Below, piece after piece: positions 55,270 to 63,726 of a stretch of DNA of 64,000 bases (its first letter is position 1; each line of letters starts with the position of its first letter). The position numbers and the translations under genes were made by a program. The notes beneath the pieces are model-generated. The model was not told where the DNA came from. It did no database searches and saw only the letters and a program-made list of their open reading frames with translations. The stretch covers positions 248,001 to 312,000 of the forward strand of contig CANMLW010000001.1 in the NCBI GenBank assembly GCA_947498705.1. The letters run 5' to 3'. This stretch comes from an uncultured Aquimarina sp. Its GTDB lineage: Bacteria > Bacteroidota > Bacteroidia > Flavobacteriales > Flavobacteriaceae.

Positions 55270-56550
55270 ATGGTGATGGAAAAACTAGTACTTCATAACA
55301 TTTCATTTACAGAAGAAGGTAAGAAAATTGCCTACGATTATAAGGTAAGTGGGCAAATTCAGAAATATTTTGTCGAAAACAATCCGTTTTATATAAAGTA
55401 TCAGGTAGATGTTAGTAATACACCTAATAGTATTGCCATAATTCCTTTTTTATCAAATATACTTCCAATAGCGTGGTATGCAGGGTTTGATGTAGAAATA
55501 GACGAAGTAGATGAAGATTTTTATAACTCTCAGGAAGCAGTAAAAAAAGAATTTGAAAAGAGAGGGAAAAAACTTGAAGGAAAACTTATTGTTAAAAATA
55601 AGGTAAAGAATACTATAAAGAGTGATCATACCGCAATGCTCTTTAGCGGGGGAGTAGATGCTTACGCTACATATATTAGGATCTATGATAAAAAACCAGA
55701 TTTGGTAACTTTACTAGGAGCTGATATAGAAATTTCAGATACAGAACAATGGAATGATTTTGCCAGTTTTATAGAAACTGAAACGCTATTGAAAAATAAT
55801 CGTAAAGAATTTATAGAAACCAATTTACGAGATTTCTATACGTATCAAGTAGAGTTATTACTTGGTGATATTGGTTGGTGGGGAAAAGTACAACACGGTC
55901 TGGCACTGGTTGGGTCTTTGGCACCACTATCTTATATCCATAATTATGGAGCGATTTATATTGCGTCCTCCTATACAGATCATATTGATATTGATTGGGG
56001 ATCAACTCCAGAAATGGATGAAAAGATTACCTGGGGAGGAGGAGTACAGGTTTTTCATGATGGTTATGATTTAAAAAGACAAGATAAGGTAGATTTGATA
56101 GCACAATTTGCCTCAAAAACCAATGTGAAATTTAAACTTAGGGTTTGTTATTCTGAAAGAAGAACAGAGTTTAATTGTAGTTCATGTGAGAAATGTTTTA
56201 GAACTATTCTCGGATTGATATTAAACGGAAAAGATCCTAATGATTATGGCTTTAAAGTAGATGGAAATGTCTACGATAAGTTTTATAAAGTATTAAATAT
56301 TGGTGGAGCTAGTAAAGGAGTTCGATATTTTTGGTGGGAACTTATGGAAAAAGCTAAAAATGTGGATGAATTTTACATCTTTAATGATAAGGAATCAGAA
56401 ACAAAACAGATTAATGCCATTAGAGAAGGCAAAATAGATCAACTTTTAGAAGAAAAAATAAATAACCCCAATAAAGGATTGCGAAGAATGAAATTTATTG
56501 TTAGAAATAAATTTCCCTGGTTAATGAAGTTGTATACAAAACTAAAATAA
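55270..56550 (+). CDS. PP-loop family protein with QueC-like zinc tetrad in a polysaccharide cluster
   Basis: 426 residues, cytoplasmic. N-terminal about 100 residues are a separate domain. Residues about 115-260 hold the PP-loop S126-G-G-V-D-A131 (MLFSGGVDAYATY), close to the SGGxDS of ATP-pyrophosphatases with Ala in the last position. Four cysteines C293, C303, C306 and C309 (RVCYSERR and NCSSCEKCF) are spaced 10, 3 and 3, close to the QueC zinc site (C, then CxxCxxC). QueC makes the 7-deazaguanine precursor preQ0; in this context a nucleotide-activating or sugar-modifying role is likelier. No base separates the start from the flippase stop. No characterised member is known to me. Confidence 0.8.
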   Translation: MVMEKLVLHNISFTEEGKKIAYDYKVSGQIQKYFVENNPFYIKYQVDVSNTPNSIAIIPFLSNILPIAWYAGFDVEIDEVDEDFYNSQEAVKKEFEKRGKKLEGKLIVKNKVKNTIKSDHTAMLFSGGVDAYATYIRIYDKKPDLVTLLGADIEISDTEQWNDFASFIETETLLKNNRKEFIETNLRDFYTYQVELLLGDIGWWGKVQHGLALVGSLAPLSYIHNYGAIYIASSYTDHIDIDWGSTPEMDEKITWGGGVQVFHDGYDLKRQDKVDLIAQFASKTNVKFKLRVCYSERRTEFNCSSCEKCFRTILGLILNGKDPNDYGFKVDGNVYDKFYKVLNIGGASKGVRYFWWELMEKAKNVDEFYIFNDKESETKQINAIREGKIDQLLEEKINNPNKGLRRMKFIVRNKFPWLMKLYTKLK

Positions 56551-56584
56551 TTACGTACAATCAATTTGATAAAAGACAGTACTT

Positions 56585-57553
56585 ATGAAATACGGATTAC
56601 TTACCTATGACGAAAATAAACGCTTTTTTAATGTTGGGGACAATATCCAAAGTCTTGCAGCAAAGCAGTTTTTACCAAAAGTTGATGTTTTTCTTAATAG
56701 AGAAAGATTAGGAGAATACAAAGGAGATCCTGTATCTCTTATCATGAATGGTTGGTTTACTCATAATATTCACAACTGGGTACCTTCAGAAGATATCGAC
56801 CCGGTGTTTGTTTCTTTTCACATGAACAATACTGCAGCACCAGCAATGCTTAGTGAAAAGGGAATCGCCTATCTAAAAAAGCACGAGCCTATTGGATGTA
56901 GAGATCAGTTTACAGCTGATACTTTAAAAGCAAAAGGAATTGATGCTCACTTTACAGGATGTCTAACACTAACCTTAGATTCTTATAAAGTTGATGATTC
57001 AGAAAGAGGAGATGATATTTATATTGTAGATCCTTTGTACAGTTACCCAAGACCTGAAAAAATATTTTATAATACAAAAGCTACGATCAAGAATATTCTT
57101 AACGGAAGTGCTTTTCAATTAAATAAGAAGAATAAACACCTCAAGAACTTTATAAGTCAAGAAGTGCTAAACACTGCAGAGTTTATTAACCAAGAGCCGC
57201 CTTCTAATAAATACTCTGATGAGGAGAAATTTGAAATGGCAGAGACCTTACTAAATAAATATGCACGCGCCAAGTTGGTAATTACTTCAAGAATTCACTG
57301 TGCACTGCCTTGCCTGGCATTAGGAACACCTGTGATTTTTGTAAACGGTTTTGATAGTTTTGTTGATTCTTGTCGTTTTGATGGGATTTTAGAATTGTTT
57401 AATCGTATCGATATTGATAGTAAAACAGGATCATTTAAAGCAAATTTCCCGTTAGATGGGAAAATTGATTTAGGTACGAGTGTGAAAAATCTTGAAAAAC
57501 ATCATGATTTGGCAAATGCGCTAAAAGAGAAAGTAAAAAGTAAATTAAAATAA
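56585..57553 (+). CDS. Polysaccharide pyruvyl transferase family protein
   Basis: 322 residues of the PF04230-type fold (CsaB/WcaK-like): starts MKYGLLTYDENKRFFNVGDN with the GxGD-like N-terminal motif, a central CRDQFTADTLKAKGI (family C-R-D segment) and the C-terminal SRIHCALPCLALGTPVIFVNG with H238, the conserved catalytic-site histidine position. It transfers pyruvate from PEP to form a ketal on a sugar. Follows the PP-loop gene by 34 bases. Confidence 0.85.
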   Translation: MKYGLLTYDENKRFFNVGDNIQSLAAKQFLPKVDVFLNRERLGEYKGDPVSLIMNGWFTHNIHNWVPSEDIDPVFVSFHMNNTAAPAMLSEKGIAYLKKHEPIGCRDQFTADTLKAKGIDAHFTGCLTLTLDSYKVDDSERGDDIYIVDPLYSYPRPEKIFYNTKATIKNILNGSAFQLNKKNKHLKNFISQEVLNTAEFINQEPPSNKYSDEEKFEMAETLLNKYARAKLVITSRIHCALPCLALGTPVIFVNGFDSFVDSCRFDGILELFNRIDIDSKTGSFKANFPLDGKIDLGTSVKNLEKHHDLANALKEKVKSKLK

Positions 57554-57567
57554 AGCGCTTTCTAAAG

Positions 57568-58674
57568 ATGAGACTCATATATATTGTTAATCGAATAGAT
57601 GGCCCGGGAGGATTAGAAAGAGTACTTTCTATCAAGGCTTCGATGCTTGCAGATCAATTCGGTTATGATATACACGTGGTGACACTTAATCAGAAGAATC
57701 AGGATCTTTTTTATGATTTTAGTTCAAAATTAACGTACCACAATATAAATGCAAAAGGAAACCCAATAAGGCATATATACCAATATGCTTCTGGGTTACG
57801 TAACGTTGTAAAAAAGATCAACCCAGATGTTATCGCAGTTTGTGATGATGGGTTAAAAGGCTTTTTTGTACCCTTGATTATAGGGAAACCTTGCCCAATG
57901 ATTTATGAACGACATGTATCTAAAAATGCCGAAATAGGAAAAGAAAACCCATCATTTACAAGTCGAGTGCTTACTAAGGTTAAGTATGGATTGATGAATT
58001 TTGGAGGCAGGTTTTATGATCGTTTTGTAGTACTTACTAATGGTAACCTTAATGAATGGAGCTTTAAAAACCTAATGGTGATTCCTAACCCGTTATCATT
58101 TTATCCAGATGAACAAAGTACCCTGCAAAATAAAAAAGTACTAGCGGTTGGTAAACAAAGTTTTCAGAAAGGGTATGATAGATTATTAGATAGCTGGAAA
58201 CTGGTTGTTGATAAACACCCAGATTGGGTATTAGATATTTACGGTACCATCAGTAAGAAGGAAAGGTTGGATGAGCAAGCCAATACATTAGGAATATCAG
58301 AGAATGTTAACTTTTATGCTCCTGTAAAAAATATAGCAGATAAATATAAAGAAGCCTCGGTATATGTGATGTCATCAAGATACGAAGGATTTGGTATGGT
58401 ACTAACAGAAGCTATGGCCTATGGTGTACCATGTGTTTCTTTTGATTGTCCCTATGGCCCGTCAGATATTATTTCTGATCAAAATAACGGAGTGCTTGTA
58501 GAGAATAATGACATAATCGGATTGGCAAACGGAATTAATTTTTTGATAGGAAATAATGATTCCAGAACAGCAATGGGTAAAAATGCTCGAAAAGATGTGC
58601 AGCGTTATTTACCAGAGAAAATTACTGCAGAATGGAATGATTTGTTTAAAAAGATAACAGGAAAATTAGATTAA
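57568..58674 (+). CDS. Glycosyltransferase family 4 (first of tandem pair)
   Basis: 368-residue GT-B glycosyltransferase. N-terminal acceptor-side motif GGLERVLSIKASMLADQFGYD; C-terminal donor domain with VGKQSFQKGYDRLLDSW, YVMSSRYEGFGMVLTEAMAYG and GVPCVSFDCPYGP. The E-x7-E pattern of GT4 is seen in YEGFGMVLTEAMA. 58 residues around the signature segments are shared with the following gene, so it is a recent duplication. Next start lies two bases after its stop. Confidence 0.92.
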   Translation: MRLIYIVNRIDGPGGLERVLSIKASMLADQFGYDIHVVTLNQKNQDLFYDFSSKLTYHNINAKGNPIRHIYQYASGLRNVVKKINPDVIAVCDDGLKGFFVPLIIGKPCPMIYERHVSKNAEIGKENPSFTSRVLTKVKYGLMNFGGRFYDRFVVLTNGNLNEWSFKNLMVIPNPLSFYPDEQSTLQNKKVLAVGKQSFQKGYDRLLDSWKLVVDKHPDWVLDIYGTISKKERLDEQANTLGISENVNFYAPVKNIADKYKEASVYVMSSRYEGFGMVLTEAMAYGVPCVSFDCPYGPSDIISDQNNGVLVENNDIIGLANGINFLIGNNDSRTAMGKNARKDVQRYLPEKITAEWNDLFKKITGKLD

Positions 58675-58676
58675 GG

Positions 58677-59804
58677 ATGAAAATTATTTTTATTGTTGAT
58701 CAAGTTTATATGCACGGCGGTATAGAAAGGGTGTTGTCTATTAAGGCTAATTACCTGGCAGAACAACCTGGATATAAAATCCATATCATAACTACAGAGC
58801 AAAAAGATAACGCATCTTGTTATGATTTTAACTCCAAAATTTCTTTTGAAGACCTAGAGGTTAATTACAATAGAAAAAAATCATATTTTCATCCAGCTAA
58901 CCTGTTAAAACTGCCTAAACACATAGGCCGTATAAAATCGTATATAAAAAGTATAAACCCAGATGTTATTGTAGTGTGTAGCCATAGTACAGATACATAT
59001 TTCATGCCTTTTATTTGTAAAAAAGTTCCTAAAGTAAAAGAGTTTCATTTTTCTAAATCCATAGAAACAGGGCCTCGTTTACATTCTAAAAATATTTTAA
59101 AAAAGTACTTTTTTAAATTCGCAGATTATGTAGAGCGTAAATACGATAGATTAGTAGTATTAAATCATAATGAAGCACCTTATTACAAATCGAATAATAC
59201 GGCTGTAATTCCTAATCCGTTAACATTTTACCCAGAAACTATTTCTGATATATCAAATAAAGTAGTTATATCGGCAGGAAGAATAGCTAGAGTAAAAGGG
59301 TATGATCTATTAATTGATATATGGGATTTAGTACAAAAAAAAGGTACGGATTGGAAATTACATATATACGGTAGTGGTGATGAAGCTTATGAAAAGAAAT
59401 TACAAAAAACGATTAATGAAAAGGGACTAAATGATAGTTTGAAACTTATGGGAGCTACCAGTGAAGTTCAGAAAAAAATGCTGAATTCCTCAATATATGT
59501 TATGTCATCACATAATGAGTGTTTTCCTTTGGTATTATTAGAGGCTCAAGCATGTGGTTTACCTATTGTATCTTATGATTGTCCACATGGACCCAAAAGT
59601 ATTATAGATAATAATACTGGAGTTTTAGTACCACTTTATGATAACGAAACTTTTGCAAATGAATTGATAGACTTAATGAATGATCACGAACGATTAGTAG
59701 CAATGGGTAAAAATGCAAGAGAAAATGCTGCCAATTATGAGATTCCCAAAGTAATGAACAAGTGGCAGAATATGTTTGAAGATTTAACAGTAAAAAGAGT
59801 TTAA
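58677..59804 (+). CDS. Glycosyltransferase family 4 (second of tandem pair)
   Basis: 375 residues, paralogue of the gene before it. N-terminus GGIERVLSIKANYLAEQPGYK mirrors the neighbour's, and the donor domain shows SAGRIARVKGYDLLIDIW, YVMSSHNECFPLVLLEAQACG and GLPIVSYDCPHGP. Position E of the E-x7-E pair is in NECFPLVLLEAQA. Two related transferases in tandem suggest two consecutive similar sugars in the repeat unit. Confidence 0.92.
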   Translation: MKIIFIVDQVYMHGGIERVLSIKANYLAEQPGYKIHIITTEQKDNASCYDFNSKISFEDLEVNYNRKKSYFHPANLLKLPKHIGRIKSYIKSINPDVIVVCSHSTDTYFMPFICKKVPKVKEFHFSKSIETGPRLHSKNILKKYFFKFADYVERKYDRLVVLNHNEAPYYKSNNTAVIPNPLTFYPETISDISNKVVISAGRIARVKGYDLLIDIWDLVQKKGTDWKLHIYGSGDEAYEKKLQKTINEKGLNDSLKLMGATSEVQKKMLNSSIYVMSSHNECFPLVLLEAQACGLPIVSYDCPHGPKSIIDNNTGVLVPLYDNETFANELIDLMNDHERLVAMGKNARENAANYEIPKVMNKWQNMFEDLTVKRV

Positions 59805-59864
59805 AATGAAACAAGTCATGACAACGTTTTTGATACATCCCAACAATGATTGTTTGACAAGTTC

Positions 59865-59896
59865 TATACTTGTACTGAGCTAAGTCGAAGTATGAC
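59865..59896. repeat. Fragment resembling a dispersed intergenic repeat
   Basis: The stretch ACTGAGCTAAGTCGAAGT lies in a 115-base gap between the second glycosyltransferase and the acetyltransferase. It resembles the ACTGAGC-x-x-x-GTCGAAGT words found at many intergenic sites in bacterial genomes, including this phylum. Flanking ATACTT/AAGTAT can form a 6-bp stem. Family assignment is from memory, not search. Confidence 0.45.
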
Positions 59897-59919
59897 ATCT
59901 AAAACAATATTATAAACAC

Positions 59920-60492
59920 ATGAAAAAAATAATTGCGCTATTTTATAAAATAGTATTGATTCCTCATATTTTTATGTACTTAAGAAGTAAAAATAAGGAT
60001 GAGATAGATAAAGATCTGGAACAGTGGGCGATTACCAAAGGAGTGAAAAAAGGGAAAATTTCTTTGTTACTATACTTCTTGACATATTCGTCTGATTTTA
60101 GAACCATTTTTTATTTTAGAAATAAAGGGTTATTTGCTAGTATTCTTAATGTCTATTGTAGAAGAGAAGAGTATTTTAAATTAGATAGAACAATGCGATT
60201 AGGGGGCGGAATTGTTTCTGGCCATCCTTATAGTACAATTCTTAATGCAGACAGTATTGGAGAAAATCTATATGTAAATCATTTGGTTACTGTTGGAGAA
60301 GTAAACGGAAAAAGACCAAAAATAGGAAATAACGTTTCCATTTATACGGGAGCTATTATCATTGGTGATATTATGATTGGAGATAATTGTGTTATAGGAG
60401 CAGGAGCGGTGGTCGTAAAAAATGTACCAGATAACTGTGTGGTGGTAGGTAATCCTGGAAGAATTATTAAAAAAGATGGTAAAAAAGTATAA
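59920..60492 (+). CDS. Hexapeptide-repeat acyltransferase (serine acetyltransferase-like)
   Basis: 190 residues with a left-handed beta-helix of hexapeptide repeats in the C-terminal half: [57 protein letters not shown] and the VVGNPGRII ending typical of CysE-, LacA- and MaT-type enzymes. The N-terminal half (about 1-95) is helical. Predicted to acetylate a sugar from acetyl-CoA. It starts after a 115-base gap containing a repeat-like fragment, with a possible separate promoter not found. Confidence 0.9.
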   Translation: MKKIIALFYKIVLIPHIFMYLRSKNKDEIDKDLEQWAITKGVKKGKISLLLYFLTYSSDFRTIFYFRNKGLFASILNVYCRREEYFKLDRTMRLGGGIVSGHPYSTILNADSIGENLYVNHLVTVGEVNGKRPKIGNNVSIYTGAIIIGDIMIGDNCVIGAGAVVVKNVPDNCVVVGNPGRIIKKDGKKV

Positions 60493-60518
60493 TTTTATAC
60501 TTACTTACCTCGTGGTTA

Positions 60519-62015
60519 ATGACTTGTGAAATGAATTTAATACTCGATATACAAAGATCAATAGAGAACAATTATACAAATAATGCTTTTTGTATTAACC
60601 ATGTGCATTATACGTATAAAGAGTTCGCTCAAGTAATTACAAATATTAGATCAAGCATTCAAAATGCTAGTAATCAAGACGAAAAAATTGTAGGCTTAAT
60701 AACTAATGATGATATTTATACATATGGTTCTATTATAGCATTATGGTTAGAAGGTAAGGCTTACGTACCTATTCATCCAGATTTTCCTGAAGAACGAAAT
60801 ACTACGGTGATTGCTCAAGCAGGAATTACTACTATCTTAGATTCTTCTGTAGAAAAAATTATTCATAATGTAGAAGTTATATCAACTTCTAATTTGTCAG
60901 ATGTTTCTATTGACTTAACACCAGTAACGATATCAGATGATGACCTAGCGTATATTTTCTTTACTTCGGGTACTACAGGAACTCCAAAAGGAGTACCAAT
61001 TACCTATGGTAATTTGTCAGGGTTTATAGATGCCTTTGATAAACTTAATTATAATATAAGTAGTACAGACAGATGTTTACAAATGTTTGAATTAACGTTT
61101 GATTTATCTGTTATTTCATACTTGGCACCAATACTGAATGGAGCGAGTATCTATACCATACCAAAAGAAGAGATAAAGTATAGCTATATTTTTGAACTAA
61201 TGGAGGATTATGAATTAACTTTTGCACTCATGGTTCCATCAATCTTACATTATCTAAGACCTTATTTTGATGAAATTGATTGTCCTAAAATGCGATTGAG
61301 TCTTTTTTGTGGAGAGGCGTTGCCATTGGATGTTACAGAAGAGTGGGCAAAATGTGTTCCTAATGCGGCGATTACTAATGTTTATGGTCCAACAGAATGT
61401 ACAATTTTTTGTACAGAATATACTTACAATAGAGAAGGCATAAATAAAACTCATAACGGAGTTTTGGCAATAGGTAAGGATATGCAAAACACCACTACAA
61501 TCATAGTTGATGATGAGAATAAGCTAGTACCTAAGGGAGAGCAAGGAGAATTATGCCTTAGTGGTGCACAACTTACTTCTGGATATTGGAAAAATGAAGA
61601 AAAAAACAAAGCTTCTTTTTTTAATTTGGATATAGAAGGGAAAAATATAAGATTTTATAGAACAGGCGATTTATGTACTGTGGATGAAGATGGAGATATA
61701 TTATACTTAGGAAGAGTAGATTTTCAAGCAAAAATACAAGGATTTAGAGTAGAGTTGTCAGAGATCGAGTTTCATGCCAAAGCTGCATTAGACAAGATAA
61801 ATGTTGTTGCATTAGCTTTTGTAAACAACATTCATAATACAGAAATTGGATTGGTACTAGAAACAAAGACTTTTGATACAAAGGAGATGTTAGAAGTTTT
61901 AAAAACAAAATTACCTCATTACATGATCCCAACGCAAATTAAGTTTGTAGATACTTTTCCTCTAAATACAAATGGAAAAATTGATCGAAAAAAATTAAAG
62001 GAATTATTTGAATAA
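60519..62015 (+). CDS. Adenylating enzyme, DltA/NRPS adenylation domain-like
   Basis: 498 residues, ANL superfamily. Motif A3 S150-G-T-T-G-T-P-K-G158; A4 FDLSV with D195, the Asp that in amino-acid-specific enzymes holds the substrate amino group (motif FDxS); A5 NVYGPTECTIFCTEY; A7 YRTGDL; A8 IQGFRVELSEIE; A10 NGKIDRKKL. The A4 Asp suggests an amino acid rather than a fatty acid substrate. It is a stand-alone adenylation domain of DltA length. Start at ATG 60519 (MTCEMNL); ATG 60531 is an alternative. It is followed after nine bases by a carrier protein gene. Confidence 0.88.
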   Translation: MTCEMNLILDIQRSIENNYTNNAFCINHVHYTYKEFAQVITNIRSSIQNASNQDEKIVGLITNDDIYTYGSIIALWLEGKAYVPIHPDFPEERNTTVIAQAGITTILDSSVEKIIHNVEVISTSNLSDVSIDLTPVTISDDDLAYIFFTSGTTGTPKGVPITYGNLSGFIDAFDKLNYNISSTDRCLQMFELTFDLSVISYLAPILNGASIYTIPKEEIKYSYIFELMEDYELTFALMVPSILHYLRPYFDEIDCPKMRLSLFCGEALPLDVTEEWAKCVPNAAITNVYGPTECTIFCTEYTYNREGINKTHNGVLAIGKDMQNTTTIIVDDENKLVPKGEQGELCLSGAQLTSGYWKNEEKNKASFFNLDIEGKNIRFYRTGDLCTVDEDGDILYLGRVDFQAKIQGFRVELSEIEFHAKAALDKINVVALAFVNNIHNTEIGLVLETKTFDTKEMLEVLKTKLPHYMIPTQIKFVDTFPLNTNGKIDRKKLKELFE

Positions 62016-62024
62016 TACATATTT

Positions 62025-62264
62025 ATGGAAGCAAGTGAAATAAAAGAGAAGTTAAAAGAGGTGTTGGTATCTGTTCTTAATCATGATAGATTCGAATTAT
62101 ATGATGAGTTGACTGCCAAAGATGTAGATGGTTGGGATTCATTATCTCATATGATGATTATTACCAAAATTGAAGAAGGGTTAAATATTAAGTTTAAACT
62201 TAGAGATTTAAATAAATTAAAAAATCTGGGATCACTTGTTGCGGTGATTCAGGCAAAAATATAA
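62025..62264 (+). CDS. Acyl/peptidyl carrier protein
   Basis: 79 residues with the phosphopantetheine site DVDGWDSLSHMMII: serine S39 in the D-S-L motif. Length and fold match DltC/ACP-type carriers. It sits between the adenylating enzyme and the MBOAT gene and is thus the likely carrier between them. Confidence 0.93.
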   Translation: MEASEIKEKLKEVLVSVLNHDRFELYDELTAKDVDGWDSLSHMMIITKIEEGLNIKFKLRDLNKLKNLGSLVAVIQAKI

Positions 62265-62274
62265 ATAAGAACAA

Positions 62275-63720
62275 GTGGTTTTTAATTCATTAGATTTTGT
62301 AGGTTTTATTATTCCGGTTTTTTTGATATACTGGCTAGTTTTTAGCAAATCCAGTGTATATCAAAACATTTTTCTGTTGCTAGTGAGCATAGTGTTTTAT
62401 GTTTGGGCAGATTGGAGATTCTTGATATTACTAGGAGCTAGTATCCTTGTAAATTTCTATTTAGGGTTAAAAATATATAAGGTGCCAGAAGAGCGTAAAA
62501 AAAGTATCTTCTTATATATAGGACTAATTTTTAATGTAGGCCTGTTGTTATATTTTAAATATTTCAACTTTTTTTATGAAGGGTTTTATGATCTTCTAAG
62601 TGTATTTGGGGTTGAGTCTAACCATTCTGCATTGTCGATATTATTACCTTTGGGAATCAGTTTTTTTACTTTTCAAACTCTGGGGTATTTAATCGATGTA
62701 TATAATGAGGAGATAGAACCCAATACAGATTTACTAGAGTTTTCCGTTTTTGTTAGTTTTTTTCCTAAAATTTTATCAGGACCCATAGAACGGGCATCTA
62801 GCTTTTTACCGCAAATTCAGGAAAAAAAGAAATTATCTTATGAAGGTATTGTAGATGGATTAAGACAAATCTTATGGGGATTGTTTGCAAAAGTGGTGGT
62901 TGCAGAAAACTGCGCTCATTTTTCAAATACAATTTTTGAAAATTATCAAGATAAATCAGGAAGCGTATTGTTGGTAGGTACATTTTTCTATGCAATTCAA
63001 TTGTATGCAGATTTTTCGGGTTATTCTAATATGGCTATAGGTATTTCTAAACTCTTTGGGATACAATTGATGCGCAATTTTTCTACCCCTTTCTTTTCTG
63101 TAAATATTAGTGATTTTTGGAGAAAATGGCATATCTCATTAACCACCTGGATGATGGATTATGTGTTTACTCCACTTTCATTTACACTTAGAAAACACCA
63201 AAAAAGAGGCCTTATTTTTGCCATCATTGCCACCTTTGTATTGGTTGGTTTTTGGCATGGTGCCAATTGGACTTTTGTGGTTTATGGATTCCTGCACGGT
63301 ATCTATTTTGTACCGCTAGTGTATTCTGGTAAAATGAATTCATCAGAAATTGTCGCAAAAGGAAAACTGTTTCCGTCTGTAAAAGAAATTGTGAAGATGT
63401 TAATGCTGTTTGTTTTGATTATGCTTACCGATGTCTTTTTTAGAGCTGATAGTGTAACCATGGCTTTTGATTATTTAGGAATTATTTTTTCTTCAAGTTT
63501 GCTTACTAGTCCAACAATCTTATTTAGTAATGTCGCTATTATAACGATGGGTCTAATAGCTGTTTTTATGGGAGTAGAGTGGTATAATAGAGAAAAGAAG
63601 CACGATTTTGATATTAGTAATTTTCCAGGATATATTAGATGGGTAGCTTATATTTCTATTTTCTTATTAATTCTGTTTTTCGGAAAGAGCGCGAGTACTT
63701 TTATCTATTTTCAATTTTAA
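62275..63720 (+). CDS. MBOAT-family O-acyltransferase (AlgI/DltB-like)
   Basis: 481 residues, about 11-12 membrane helices. Starts with GTG 62275 (MVFNSLDFVGFIIPVFLIYW, the family's usual MxFNS opening), 10 bases after the carrier protein. Family motifs: FPKILSGPIERASSFLPQI, DFSGYSNMAIGISKLFGI, DFWRKWHISLTTWMMDYV and the catalytic histidine H328 in GFWHGANWTFV. It moves an acyl group from the carrier across the membrane to an outside acceptor. Confidence 0.93.
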   Translation: MVFNSLDFVGFIIPVFLIYWLVFSKSSVYQNIFLLLVSIVFYVWADWRFLILLGASILVNFYLGLKIYKVPEERKKSIFLYIGLIFNVGLLLYFKYFNFFYEGFYDLLSVFGVESNHSALSILLPLGISFFTFQTLGYLIDVYNEEIEPNTDLLEFSVFVSFFPKILSGPIERASSFLPQIQEKKKLSYEGIVDGLRQILWGLFAKVVVAENCAHFSNTIFENYQDKSGSVLLVGTFFYAIQLYADFSGYSNMAIGISKLFGIQLMRNFSTPFFSVNISDFWRKWHISLTTWMMDYVFTPLSFTLRKHQKRGLIFAIIATFVLVGFWHGANWTFVVYGFLHGIYFVPLVYSGKMNSSEIVAKGKLFPSVKEIVKMLMLFVLIMLTDVFFRADSVTMAFDYLGIIFSSSLLTSPTILFSNVAIITMGLIAVFMGVEWYNREKKHDFDISNFPGYIRWVAYISIFLLILFFGKSASTFIYFQF

Positions 63721-63726
63721 GTGTGT

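Noticed and set aside
60519-62264. Adenylating enzyme and carrier protein as part of a nonribosomal peptide synthetase
   Set aside because: There are no condensation or thioesterase domains nearby, and an MBOAT gene follows directly; a Dlt-like transfer system fits better.
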